The position numbers were made by a program, and so were the translations under genes. The notes below the pieces were generated by a model. It was not told the DNA's origin. It was given only the letters and a program-made list of their open reading frames with translations, and made no database searches. Source: Acetatifactor sp. (GTDB lineage: Bacteria; Bacillota; Clostridia; Lachnospirales; Lachnospiraceae). Taken from it: a stretch of DNA of 64,000 bases. The DNA is taken from positions 1-64,000 of the forward strand of contig JAILLF010000058.1 of assembly GCA_024693365.1 (NCBI GenBank), read 5' to 3'. Shown piece by piece: positions 18,118 through 27,384 of the stretch (position 1 is its first letter; each line of letters opens with the position of its first letter).

Positions 18118-21100
18118 ATGAGAAATCCAGACGAAGAACGGAAGGACACGATAATCAGCAGTTTGGAGGATTGCGGACTGTCGGAGCAGCAGGTGGAGCT
18201 GGCGAAACAGTATTTGGACGGAAAGACGGCAACGTGCGATCTTGGGGTTCAGACGAAGCTTGTCTATACGGCAGGAAGCGGGGCTTCCCCAAGAGACCAA
18301 AAGCTGGAAAAGTGCGTGGAGAAACTTGAAAAACACAAGGAAAATGAAATGGCCGGGCGGTACGTTGAATTACTGTTCCAGATCTTTGGCGTGAGCCTTA
18401 TGCCGCTTTATTATCACACCTACGGTGCCCGCAAATACGTACCGGAGGTGACGCGCATTGCATTGGAGGCGTCGCATGCCTATCGCAGCGTAAGGAGCAT
18501 TTTGCAGATCACCGACGACAGGGAGGTACTGCGCGCGGCCATGAGGTATACGGAAAAGGTGCCGGACGGGGCTGATTTTGCCATCCTTACGGCAATGTTC
18601 TTAGACGGCTCCCAGGGTAAGGCGTGGGATGGCAAGCCGATCGGAACGTCTCCTGCCTCTGCAGAAAACAAGCAGGCGGAAAAGGGCGTGCTTGGATTTC
18701 TTGGCAATCTTCTGGGCCTGAATTCCGGCAATGAGCAGGCGCACGGCGCAGCGGTTTCCCAATTTGAAACCAATGTTTACGCCCAAAAGTACCCGCAGGA
18801 ATTTAAACGCTACGTGGAAATGTTCCCGGAGCTTTTGTCCCTATTGTACGCTAACGCGATCCCTCCCGTGGTAAAGCAGGTTATGGCTGCGTTCCTATTC
18901 GGGAAAGACTTGCAGAGGCCGGTTCCCGTTGAAGTCACAAACTTTACTGCGGCAACGGACTTAAATGACCGTAAGGCAGATCATATCATTGGCAGCGCAG
19001 CGGCAACCTACAGACTCTCTCCCGTGATCTTCCAATTCCTTCGGATCGCCCTGAGCGGAAAGAGCGTATTCAGAGTGTTAGATCACATGTACGCAGGCGT
19101 GGAGTACAAAAAAGGCGTGGCAGAGGAGATGAAGCGCTGGCGCGTTGATTTTGGCCTAAATGACGTTGTTTTCCTCCATTGGCTTGCAAGCAAGCAAAAA
19201 AATGCCAACTATACGGTGGCAGAGAGCACCGTGACCAACGTTGGAAAGGTTATGGCATACATGACGCAGGTAAGTCCCGATGCCTATCTGGAGGCAATTA
19301 AATCGGCCAATGCCGTCAGCTATCAGGTTCTGGTGAGTGCGGCAAAAGCCAGCGGAAACAACACGTTTATCCAAGGTAAATTACAGCCGCTGTTAAGCGC
19401 GGAGCGCACGAATTACCGCCAAAAGATCATTGAGGAAATCATGCCGAAGACGCATGAAGGCTCCGAGCTCCGCACGGACTGCATCTCTTACCTGACGGGA
19501 ACGAATGGGATCGAAGCGGCGCTGAAATGGGAGAATAATCTGAGTCAAAGTAACGGTTATCAGGATCTGAGCCGCTACGTGATCAATTACGGCGAGACCT
19601 ACGGCACGGATGATTTCTATGCCCGCGCGGTTACCTTCCTTGGGCTTAGGCAGATGGAGTACTCCATTTTGCCATTCTGCGGTGAGGGCTACGGCATCAG
19701 TCTGGATCACGTGAAGGCCTTGCTGGGCGTGATGGCAAGTGGCGGCATGCCCATTCTGCAAAGGCTCCGGGTCGCTGCCATCATTTATGAATCCTACCGC
19801 GGAAAGAAGGAAGAAAAGAGAAAGGCGCTGGAGGAGTATTTTGCAAAGGAGCTTGAGGAGCATCGCGAGGAAGCACTTGCAGCATTCCTGGCAGCGCCGG
19901 TGGACGGGAGACTCTTTGGCGTCAGCATTCTGAACAGGGACGGCCGGGGCAATAAGGAAGAGCTTTTGAAGTACGTAGGCGAGAGCTCCAAGCAGGTGAA
20001 GGAAGAACTGGTAAAGATTTATGCTTCGCACGAGGATTGGCTGGAGGACTTCCTCCGGATCCTGAAGACCTCCAAGAAATCAGCGGAGCGTGAGCTCGCT
20101 GCAACCGTTCTGGCAAATTATAAGGATGCGGCAAGCCATAAGGAGGAACTGCTTGCCCTGATCGAACAGGAAAAGAGTAAGAAGGTCATAGACGTGCTTC
20201 GCGGCATTCTGACGGACGGCGGCGCACAGGGCGCGGAGTCGGCAGGCGGCGCGGCAGGCGGCGAACAGCCGGTATTGACGGCGGACGCTTACGTGAAGGA
20301 ATGCCATAAGGGCGGAAAGAAGCGTGGCCTGGCATGGATCTACGAAACGCCCATGCCGGAAGTGCATTTTAAGACAGGGGAAGAATCAGCGGAAAATGCA
20401 GACGCAAAAGCCGTATCAGAAGTTGCCGTGGAAAATGCAAGCGCTGAGGTTGTGGCGGCAGGTGAGGCAAAGGTTGCGTCGGAGGAGTATCTCCAGGCAA
20501 TATTGCTGGCTTATGCAAGCATGCCCATTCCCGGAATCTGCAAGGAGGTGCGGATTCTTTCGGATTCCCTGAACAAATCAGAACTGGCAGCTTACGTCTG
20601 CGAGGTTTATAACAGATTCATGGCATCCGGCGCGGAGGCAAAGAAGAAGTGGGTATTGTACGTATCTTCCATCCATGGCGGTGCAAAGATGGTTTCCATA
20701 CTCCAGCATCAGATCGGCGAGTGGGCGGAGAATGCCAGGGGAGCCATTGCGGCGGAGGCAGTGAAGGCGCTCGCGCTGAACGACAGCCCGACGGCGCTTC
20801 TGATCGTGGACGGTATGGCGAGAAAGTATAAATTCAAACAAGTGCGCAAGGCGGCGCAGGATGCCATGGCCTTTGCGGCAGCGCAGCTTGGCCTTTCCGT
20901 GGAAGAGCTTGCAGACCGCATCGTTCCGGACCTGGGATTTGACGAGAGATTAGAGCGCCATTTCGATTATGGCACGAGAAGCTTTACCGTCAGGATTTCC
21001 CCGAGCCTTGACATTGAGGTAAAGGATGAGAATGGTAAGAAGTTAAAGTCCCTGCCGGCCGTTGGAAAGAGCGATGACGAGGCGAAGGCAACGGCTGCCC

Positions 21101-21909
21101 TTGAGGAATTCAAGGAGCTAAAGAAGCAGATGAAGACAACGGTGAAAACCCAGGCGCTTCGTCTCGAGCTTGCCATGTCATTGGACAGAAAGTGGACGGC
21201 GGAGAATTGGAAAAAGCTCTTTGTAAAGAACCCTTTGATGCATCAGTTTGCGATCAGTCTGATCTGGGGCACCTACAAGGACGGTAAGCTTGAGCAGACC
21301 TTCCGTTATCTTGAGGACGGCACGTTCAACACGGTGGAGGAAGAGGAGTATGAGCTTTCGGAGGACGGCCTCATCGGGCTTGTGCATCCCATTGAGCTTA
21401 CGAAGGACACCATAGATGCCTGGAAGGAACAGCTCTCTGACTATGAGATCACGCAGGCAGTGGAGCAGTTGGACAGACCCGTCTTCACGCTGACAGAGGA
21501 AGAGAAGGGACAAAAGACCCTAGACCGCTTTGGCGGAAAGCTCTTAAACGGCTTGTCCCTGGCAGGGAAGCTTACCGGACTGGGATGGAACAAGGGAACG
21601 CCGCAGGATGCGGGCGTTTACTATAGCTACTGGCGTAAGGACGTGGAGGCGGGATATGGCGCGGAACTGCTTTTCTCCGGTGCCTACGTTGCGGATGAAA
21701 ACGATGAAGTGACGGTCTATGACGCCGCATTCTACAAGGCGGAGGACGTGGACAAGAACTGCGGCTACACCTATATAAAGCATAAGAATGACAAGATGCT
21801 AAAGCTGGGCGAATTACCGGCAAGATACATGAGTGAGATTCTTTACCAGCTCACAAAGGCGACGGCTTCCAGTACGGAGACGGATGAAAAGTGGCGCGAC
21901 GAGAGATAA
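18118..21909 (+). CDS. DUF4132 giant protein (YehI/MolR-like)
   Basis: This 1263-residue cytoplasmic protein is mostly helical (HEAT-like) through its first 900 residues and ends in a DUF4132 domain. The marker is the run from RLELAMSLDRKW through NPLMHQFAISLIW, FRYLEDGTF, GLVHPIEL and QLDRPVF (about 1015-1130). E. coli YehI is of comparable size and sits beside the same gene types. The ATG follows GGGGAGGAAAATCAA. Ala/Gly/Glu-rich insertions occur at about 20218-20265 and 20385-20475. The biochemical function is unknown; the length and helical repeats suggest a scaffold. Confidence 0.85.
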   Translation: MRNPDEERKDTIISSLEDCGLSEQQVELAKQYLDGKTATCDLGVQTKLVYTAGSGASPRDQKLEKCVEKLEKHKENEMAGRYVELLFQIFGVSLMPLYYHTYGARKYVPEVTRIALEASHAYRSVRSILQITDDREVLRAAMRYTEKVPDGADFAILTAMFLDGSQGKAWDGKPIGTSPASAENKQAEKGVLGFLGNLLGLNSGNEQAHGAAVSQFETNVYAQKYPQEFKRYVEMFPELLSLLYANAIPPVVKQVMAAFLFGKDLQRPVPVEVTNFTAATDLNDRKADHIIGSAAATYRLSPVIFQFLRIALSGKSVFRVLDHMYAGVEYKKGVAEEMKRWRVDFGLNDVVFLHWLASKQKNANYTVAESTVTNVGKVMAYMTQVSPDAYLEAIKSANAVSYQVLVSAAKASGNNTFIQGKLQPLLSAERTNYRQKIIEEIMPKTHEGSELRTDCISYLTGTNGIEAALKWENNLSQSNGYQDLSRYVINYGETYGTDDFYARAVTFLGLRQMEYSILPFCGEGYGISLDHVKALLGVMASGGMPILQRLRVAAIIYESYRGKKEEKRKALEEYFAKELEEHREEALAAFLAAPVDGRLFGVSILNRDGRGNKEELLKYVGESSKQVKEELVKIYASHEDWLEDFLRILKTSKKSAERELAATVLANYKDAASHKEELLALIEQEKSKKVIDVLRGILTDGGAQGAESAGGAAGGEQPVLTADAYVKECHKGGKKRGLAWIYETPMPEVHFKTGEESAENADAKAVSEVAVENASAEVVAAGEAKVASEEYLQAILLAYASMPIPGICKEVRILSDSLNKSELAAYVCEVYNRFMASGAEAKKKWVLYVSSIHGGAKMVSILQHQIGEWAENARGAIAAEAVKALALNDSPTALLIVDGMARKYKFKQVRKAAQDAMAFAAAQLGLSVEELADRIVPDLGFDERLERHFDYGTRSFTVRISPSLDIEVKDENGKKLKSLPAVGKSDDEAKATAALEEFKELKKQMKTTVKTQALRLELAMSLDRKWTAENWKKLFVKNPLMHQFAISLIWGTYKDGKLEQTFRYLEDGTFNTVEEEEYELSEDGLIGLVHPIELTKDTIDAWKEQLSDYEITQAVEQLDRPVFTLTEEEKGQKTLDRFGGKLLNGLSLAGKLTGLGWNKGTPQDAGVYYSYWRKDVEAGYGAELLFSGAYVADENDEVTVYDAAFYKAEDVDKNCGYTYIKHKNDKMLKLGELPARYMSEILYQLTKATASSTETDEKWRDER

Positions 21910-21936
21910 GGAATTAAAGGGTTTGGAGAATTTGAC

Positions 21937-24744
21937 ATGAAGGAAAAACGGCTTGTGATCGGAATATTGGCTCACGTGGACGCAGGAAAGACGACCCTTG
22001 CGGAAGCTTTTCTGTATCTGTCAGGGGCGCTGCGCAAAGCGGGGAGGGTGGATCATCAGGATGCCTTTCTGGATCACTTTGCGCTTGAGCGACAGCGTGG
22101 GATCACGATCTTTTCGAAACAGGCACTGTTTCACTGGGGCATGCCGGAAGCGGAAGAGGAGCTTTGCGTAACGCTTCTGGATACCCCCGGACACGTGGAC
22201 TTTTCGGCAGAGATGGAGCGAACCCTCCAGGTGCTGGACCTTGCCGTTCTGGTCGTGAGCGGTGCAGACGGCGTGCAGGGCCATACGCTGACGCTCTGGG
22301 GACTCTTAAAGCGCTACGGGATTCCCACCTTCCTTTTTGTCAACAAGATGGATCAGGAGGGTACGGACCGCGAGAAACTGATGGCGCAGCTCCATGAAAA
22401 GCTCGACGCTGCCTGCGTGGATTTCGGTGCGGCGCCGGCCTGCGGGAAAGGCGTGACTGGCGGGCCGGCCGACGTGAACGTGTTTTACGAGAACGTCTCT
22501 ATATGCAGTGAAGCCTTGCTGGAGGAATATCTGGAGACGGGAGAGATCTCGAAAGAGAGCATGGAGGATGCCATCGCCGACAGAGCCCTGTTCCCCGTAT
22601 TCTTTGGATCAGCGCTTCGCATGGAGGGCGTGGACGCGCTTCTTGACGCCATGACGACATATGCGCCCGAGCCGGAGTACCCGGAAATGTTTGGCGCAAG
22701 AGTGTTTAAGATCAATCGTGACAAACAGGGAAACCGCCTGACACACGTCAAGGTGACGGGCGGAAAGCTCCTTGCCAAGCAGATTCTGGGCACTGGCGAG
22801 AAGGTAGATCAGATTCGCCTATATAATGGTCTGACCTTCGAAACGCTACAGGAGGCAAATGCGGGAGGAGTCTATGCGCTGGCAGGTCCGAAGGAGACCT
22901 TTGTCGGTCAGGGCCTCGGAATGGAGGAAGAGGACGCCCGGCCCAGTCTCGAGCCGGTTCTCAACTATGGCGTGAAATTGCCGGAGGATTATGATCCCGT
23001 GACTGCGCTGGGACTCTTTCGGCAGCTGGAGGAAGAGGAGCCGCTCCTTCGCGTAAGATGGCAGGAACGTGCTAAAGAGATCCACGTGTCCGTGATGGGC
23101 GAGGTGCAGATCGAGATCTTAAAGAGCCTTATGATGGAGCGGTACGGCCTTGACGTATCCTTTGAAAATGGCAGCATCGTCTACAAGGAGACCCTTGCGC
23201 AGCCAGTGATCGGCGTAGGACATTATGAGCCTCTCAGACACTATGCTGAGGTGCAACTCTTGTTGGAGCCGATCGAGCGCGGGAGCGGACTGCAGTTTGC
23301 TTCCTACGTGAGTGAGGATGATTTGGACAAAAACTGGCAGCGGCTGATCTTGACGCATCTGGAGGAGAGGACACATCCCGGCGTGCTCACGGGGAGCGAG
23401 GTCACGGACCTTCGCATCAGCATCTTGGACGGCCGCGCGCATGAAAAGCACACGGAGGGCGGAGACTTCCGCCAGGCGACTTACCGCGCCGTCCGTCAGG
23501 GCCTAAGAAGCGGCAGGTGCATTTTGCTTGAGCCGGTCTATGCCTTCCGGCTGGAGCTCCCACAGGAATGCGTGGGACGTGCCATGTCGGACGTAACGAG
23601 AATGGGCGGGAGCTTTGAACCACCTGAAATATACGGAGATACGGCCACGCTGACGGGAACGGCTTCCGTGGCGAAGATGTGGGATTACGCGAGAGAGGTC
23701 GTTTCTTACACGAAGGGCATGGGAAAGCTTACTCTGACGGTGAAGGGATATGAACCTTGTCAGAATCCGGAAGAAGTGATTGCAAGGATCGGTTATGACC
23801 CGGAAGGGGACTTGGACAATCCGACGGGTTCCGTATTTTGTTCCCACGGCGCCGGCACCTTAGTGCCTTGGAATGAGACGTGCGGCTGGGCGCATCTGCC
23901 GCTCCGCACGGAGTATCTCGAGGCCGCAAAAAGATGGCAGGAGAAAGAAAATGCCATGGATCCGGCAGACGGAGACGGCAAAAATCACGAAGATCCAACG
24001 CGTGACGGGGAGCTGCCCTTGCGGGTGACCGGCGAGGCGGCAGTGTTTAACCCCAGGCCTCGGGAAACGGCGGATGCGGGATTTATCAGCCAGGAGGAGA
24101 TCGACGCCATCTTTGCCCAGGGCCGGAAGAATTCCAACAAGAAGCAAAATGACAAGCGGGGATATCGCAGATACCATCGCGGAAACCGCAGACCGCCGGA
24201 GTATGGATCGCAAGGGGAAAGCCAGACGGGTCAGGGCACAAAAACCGTCAGCGCGGACGGTGCCAAGAACGCGCAAAGCAGCAAAAAGGCTCCCGTGCAG
24301 AAGGAAAGCTGCATCCTTGTGGATGGTTACAACGTCATTTTTTCCTGGCCGGAGCTCAGGGATCTGATGAAGATGAACGTGGGCAGCGCCAGAGACCGCC
24401 TCATCCATGAGATGAGTGATTACCAAGGCTACGTCGGCGGGACGCTGATCTTAGTCTTTGACGCGTACAAGGTCAAGGGGAACGTTGGAACCATTGACAA
24501 GTCTGGCAATATCTTTGTCGTGTACACGAAGGAGGCGGAGACCGCCGATCAATACATCGAAAAGACGGTGCACCAGATGGCCTCGAAATATCAGATTACC
24601 GTTGCCACTTCCGATGGCCTTGAGCAGATGATCATCTGGGGCGACGGCGCCATGCGAATGTCCTCCTTAGGCCTCAAGGCAGATCTTGAGACGCGCAGGA
24701 AACAGGCCAAAGAAAGCTATGGGATCATGGGGGAGGACGCATGA
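21937..24744 (+). CDS. TetM/EF-G-like translational GTPase fused to a Rae1/YacP-like NYN nuclease domain
   Basis: This is a 935-residue fusion. Residues 1 to about 680 form a ribosomal-protection/EF-G-like GTPase with G1 AHVDAGKTT (12-20), G2 RQRGIT, G3 DTPGHVDF and G4 NKMD, followed by EF-G-type domains including the domain IV segment HTEGGDFRQATYRA. A basic, low-complexity linker (about 680-790) follows. Residues 790-935 match the Rae1/YacP NYN fold: VDGYN (D796), VFDAYKVKG, TKEAETADQYIEK and ATSDGLEQ, which supply the acidic cluster. Rae1 of Bacillus cuts mRNA in the ribosomal A site. The gene starts 27 bp after DUF4132 and probably ends the operon. Automatic pipelines may call such proteins tetracycline resistance; nothing here shows that function. 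Confidence 0.85.
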   Translation: MKEKRLVIGILAHVDAGKTTLAEAFLYLSGALRKAGRVDHQDAFLDHFALERQRGITIFSKQALFHWGMPEAEEELCVTLLDTPGHVDFSAEMERTLQVLDLAVLVVSGADGVQGHTLTLWGLLKRYGIPTFLFVNKMDQEGTDREKLMAQLHEKLDAACVDFGAAPACGKGVTGGPADVNVFYENVSICSEALLEEYLETGEISKESMEDAIADRALFPVFFGSALRMEGVDALLDAMTTYAPEPEYPEMFGARVFKINRDKQGNRLTHVKVTGGKLLAKQILGTGEKVDQIRLYNGLTFETLQEANAGGVYALAGPKETFVGQGLGMEEEDARPSLEPVLNYGVKLPEDYDPVTALGLFRQLEEEEPLLRVRWQERAKEIHVSVMGEVQIEILKSLMMERYGLDVSFENGSIVYKETLAQPVIGVGHYEPLRHYAEVQLLLEPIERGSGLQFASYVSEDDLDKNWQRLILTHLEERTHPGVLTGSEVTDLRISILDGRAHEKHTEGGDFRQATYRAVRQGLRSGRCILLEPVYAFRLELPQECVGRAMSDVTRMGGSFEPPEIYGDTATLTGTASVAKMWDYAREVVSYTKGMGKLTLTVKGYEPCQNPEEVIARIGYDPEGDLDNPTGSVFCSHGAGTLVPWNETCGWAHLPLRTEYLEAAKRWQEKENAMDPADGDGKNHEDPTRDGELPLRVTGEAAVFNPRPRETADAGFISQEEIDAIFAQGRKNSNKKQNDKRGYRRYHRGNRRPPEYGSQGESQTGQGTKTVSADGAKNAQSSKKAPVQKESCILVDGYNVIFSWPELRDLMKMNVGSARDRLIHEMSDYQGYVGGTLILVFDAYKVKGNVGTIDKSGNIFVVYTKEAETADQYIEKTVHQMASKYQITVATSDGLEQMIIWGDGAMRMSSLGLKADLETRRKQAKESYGIMGEDA

Positions 24745-24785
24745 TTTACCGTCCAGACAAGGTATTCTGAAGCGAAAGGTTTCCG

Positions 24786-24813
24786 TTGAAAAAACGATTG
24801 ATTGTGATAAAAT
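24786..24813 (+). promoter_or_regulatory. Probable promoter of the twin peptidase island
   Basis: TTGAAA (24786-24791) and TAAAAT (24808-24813) are separated by 16 bp, about 175 bp upstream of the first peptidase gene. The 243-bp gap is AT-rich and has no other recognisable element except the ribosome binding site GAGGAGGG. Confidence 0.5.
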
Positions 24814-24987
24814 TTACTACGTGTTATATGATTCTGATCGAATATGCATGCTCTGATTTTTTATGGAATATAAGAGTGATAGTTTCCGGAAAGGGGGGAG
24901 AGATTTACGGAAAGTCAGATCATTAAATAGGATCAAGATTAACACGTGCCGAATTTGAAGAGAGAGAATATGAGGAGGGTTAATTGA

Positions 24988-25914
24988 ATGAATAAGATTT
25001 TAAAACGATTAATTACGACTGCTTTGTTTGTCGTAATGTTTACGATGGCGTTCAAGAGTACAACGCCGGTCCAGGCAGCCACGCCAACAGTAACGATTAC
25101 TTATAACGCGAACGGAGGGACTGTTAGAGCAACTGGTCCGGAAGGAACCAAACAAACGGTAAAAAAAGATACCTATGTTAAACTGGCACCTCCTTCGATA
25201 GCGCGGAATGGGTATGTACTTTTAGGTTATGCTCAGAATAAAAACGCTTCATATCCTGGCTATTTATTGTGTAATGCATATAAATTTTCATATAACGTAA
25301 CACTATATGCCGTATGGGCAAAAAGATCTGAGATATATGATCGATATGGCGATTCTTTTTCTTATGGTCTTGACATGAGTAGGATTTCTTCCACGTTAGA
25401 CTTGTTTTCAGAACGCAAATGGGTCGGACAATCAACATATACTAAAATTAAAAGGGTAACTATGTTGACTACGGCACTGGCCAACTTATATGGTATTTCA
25501 AATTTACCTAAAGTTGCTAAGGGGTTGCCGGCAGATGCGCTTGAAGGTGACATCGGGTACTATAAAGCTGAAACTAATACTATATACTTACATCCGATAC
25601 TATATGTGGACGATTGGCTTGTGATAGATAGAGGGACAGAGATAGAGGAGATGCCGGCATGTCATTTGCTCGCTAGAACCATTGCACATGAACTGCGACA
25701 TGCATATCAGTTTGAAAGGGCTTGCAATCCTCGGTCACGAATCGACTATCTTTTTGCATATAATTATGGATTCTATGGTTATGGAATAAATAATTATATC
25801 GATCCTATAACGGACGTGAATGGGAATCCACTAAATATAATTGAGTATCAGGATCAAATTATCGAGGCCGAAGCATTTGGCGTTGAAAAGTTGTTAATCC
25901 CCCATTTGAAGTAA
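24988..25914 (+). CDS. Secreted HExxH metallopeptidase-like protein with an InlB B-type repeat (copy 1)
   Basis: This 308-residue protein has a signal peptide (hydrophobic run about 9-25, cleavage near VQAA). A Listeria-Bacteroides (Flg_new/InlB B) repeat with VTITYNANGGTV and a closing VTLYAVWA (about 33-109) follows. The C-terminal domain carries a gluzincin-like zinc motif, H234-E-L-R-H238, and E293/E295 in EAEAFG as possible third ligand. It is probably exported and acts outside the cell on an unknown substrate. Bases and codons are more AT-rich than in neighbouring operons, a hint of separate origin. The second copy lies 1.3 kb downstream. Confidence 0.7.
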   Translation: MNKILKRLITTALFVVMFTMAFKSTTPVQAATPTVTITYNANGGTVRATGPEGTKQTVKKDTYVKLAPPSIARNGYVLLGYAQNKNASYPGYLLCNAYKFSYNVTLYAVWAKRSEIYDRYGDSFSYGLDMSRISSTLDLFSERKWVGQSTYTKIKRVTMLTTALANLYGISNLPKVAKGLPADALEGDIGYYKAETNTIYLHPILYVDDWLVIDRGTEIEEMPACHLLARTIAHELRHAYQFERACNPRSRIDYLFAYNYGFYGYGINNYIDPITDVNGNPLNIIEYQDQIIEAEAFGVEKLLIPHLK

Positions 25915-25940
25915 TGAGTTGATTTTCGAGAGGCGTAATA

Positions 25941-26234
25941 ATGTGTGATTTGATAAGGGAGTATTACGAAAAAGCGGGTATCACTGGCGAACTGCTAACG
26001 GAAAAACTGGAAAAATTTGAACGAAATCCCGACATTGCCAAGGAATTTGAATATTGGATAACGAATGGAGAATTCAAACGCGGCGGGGTAGAGGAAAAGG
26101 GATACACTGCGGAGAAGTTAGCGGCACTGTCTGATCTAATAAAGGGAGAAGGGGCATTTATCTTACTGATCGAGCTAAGAGAAAGACCGGAGAAAGCCTT
26201 TAAAAGAATAAGTGATTGGTTTGCAATACGTTAA
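25941..26234 (+). CDS. Small cytoplasmic protein between the twin peptidases
   Basis: This 97-residue protein has no signal peptide and is rich in Glu and Lys. Marked stretches are KFERNPDIAKEFEYWI and KGYTAEKLAALSDLIKGEGAF. I recall similar small clostridial proteins without known function. It starts 26 bp after the first peptidase, behind GAGAGG, and lies in the same orientation, so one transcript is likely. It might control or protect against its secreted neighbours, but nothing in the sequence shows this. Confidence 0.65.
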   Translation: MCDLIREYYEKAGITGELLTEKLEKFERNPDIAKEFEYWITNGEFKRGGVEEKGYTAEKLAALSDLIKGEGAFILLIELRERPEKAFKRISDWFAIR

Positions 26235-26294
26235 ATTGCAATACGCCCATTGCCGGAAACTTAAGAAAACATCTCATAAGGGGGTAGGAAACGA

Positions 26295-27203
26295 ATGAAT
26301 AAAATCTTAAAACGAATCGTTACAACTACTTTATTTGTTGTAATGTTTACGCTTGCGTTCAAGAGCACCACGCCAGTCCAGGCGGCCACGTCAACCGTAA
26401 CGATTACTTATCAGGCAAATGGAGGAACGGTTTACGCAACCGGCCCGGAAGGAACCAAACAGACAGTTAAATATAATACCAGCGTAAGATTGGCGCCTCC
26501 TTCGATAGCGCGGAATGGGTACGTACTTTTAGGCTTTGATAAGGATAAAAACGCACCATATCCCAGATATTTATTGAATAATCAATACAAGTTTAAAAGC
26601 AACGTAACGTTATATGCCATATGGGCAAAAAGATCCGAGATATATGATCGGTTTGGCGATTCATTTTCGTATGACGTTGACTTTAGTAAGATTGCCAGCA
26701 AGTTGGAGATGTTTAGGGTGAAAAGCTGGATAGGGCAACCAGAGGACGTAAGAATCGAGAAAGTAAAGGATTTGGCTGCAAGAATTGCCCGCTTGTATGG
26801 ACTTTCGCGAGTACCTAATATTGTTAAGGGGCTTCCGGAAAATTGTAATCCCAAACATACGTTAGGGGTCTACAAGAATGGCGAAAATACTGTGTATATA
26901 AATCCGGGCCTATATAATGACGTGTTTCGACTGGGGAGAAATTATGTGGCGGCAGGACCTATGATTGCAAAAACCGTTGCACATGAATTACGTCATGCAT
27001 ATCAGTATCAAAGGGCTAGAAATCCTCAGTGCCGAATGGACTTTCTTTATGGATATAATTTGGGAATATACGGTTATGGCGGTTACGTAAAATGCAAAGA
27101 GGACGCGAACGGTGACGTAATAAATTATAGTGAGTATCAAGATCAACTTGTTGAGGCCGAAGCATTTGGCATAGAAACATTAGTAGATTTCTTTTTGAAG
27201 TGA
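26295..27203 (+). CDS. Secreted HExxH metallopeptidase-like protein with an InlB B-type repeat (copy 2)
   Basis: This 302-residue paralogue of the 24988 gene has the same layout: signal peptide, B-repeat (VTITYQANGGTV to VTLYAIWAKRSEIYDR), then H230-E-L-R-H234 and E287/E289 in EAEAFG. The first 115 residues are nearly identical to copy 1, including the signal peptide, while the middle (about 125-225) has diverged. This suggests duplication followed by change in the substrate-facing part. The start follows AGGGGGTAGG. An intrinsic terminator follows at once. Confidence 0.7.
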   Translation: MNKILKRIVTTTLFVVMFTLAFKSTTPVQAATSTVTITYQANGGTVYATGPEGTKQTVKYNTSVRLAPPSIARNGYVLLGFDKDKNAPYPRYLLNNQYKFKSNVTLYAIWAKRSEIYDRFGDSFSYDVDFSKIASKLEMFRVKSWIGQPEDVRIEKVKDLAARIARLYGLSRVPNIVKGLPENCNPKHTLGVYKNGENTVYINPGLYNDVFRLGRNYVAAGPMIAKTVAHELRHAYQYQRARNPQCRMDFLYGYNLGIYGYGGYVKCKEDANGDVINYSEYQDQLVEAEAFGIETLVDFFLK

Positions 27204-27209
27204 TCAGGA

Positions 27210-27247
27210 GCCTAAGGAAGCACTTCGGTGCATCCTTAGGCTTTTTT
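27210..27247 (+). terminator. Terminator after the peptidase island
   Basis: GCCTAAGGA...TCCTTAGGC arms close a hairpin from 27210 to 27241 with a TTCG apex, followed by six T residues. It is a strong intrinsic terminator, seven bases after the second peptidase gene. Confidence 0.85.
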
Positions 27248-27287
27248 CAAATAACAATATCAGACAAACACAAGGCAATATTATCTC

Positions 27288-27316
27288 TTGTCAAGAGGCG
27301 GAATCCTAGATACAAT
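27288..27316 (+). promoter_or_regulatory. Promoter of the GH3 gene
   Basis: TTGTCA (27288-27293) and TACAAT (27311-27316) are 17 bp apart. The GH3 start codon lies about 70 bp downstream behind GGAGGGTAA. Confidence 0.65.
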
Positions 27317-27384
27317 GGTATCATGAGAGCATTTGTGAATCGTTAGAAAACGATAAATGGGATGATTGGGATGGAGGGTAACCT

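Noticed and set aside
21937..24744. Tetracycline resistance gene
   Set aside because: The GTPase is TetM-like, but the NYN fusion and chromosomal operon context fit a housekeeping or stress factor better. Resistance cannot be inferred from the sequence.
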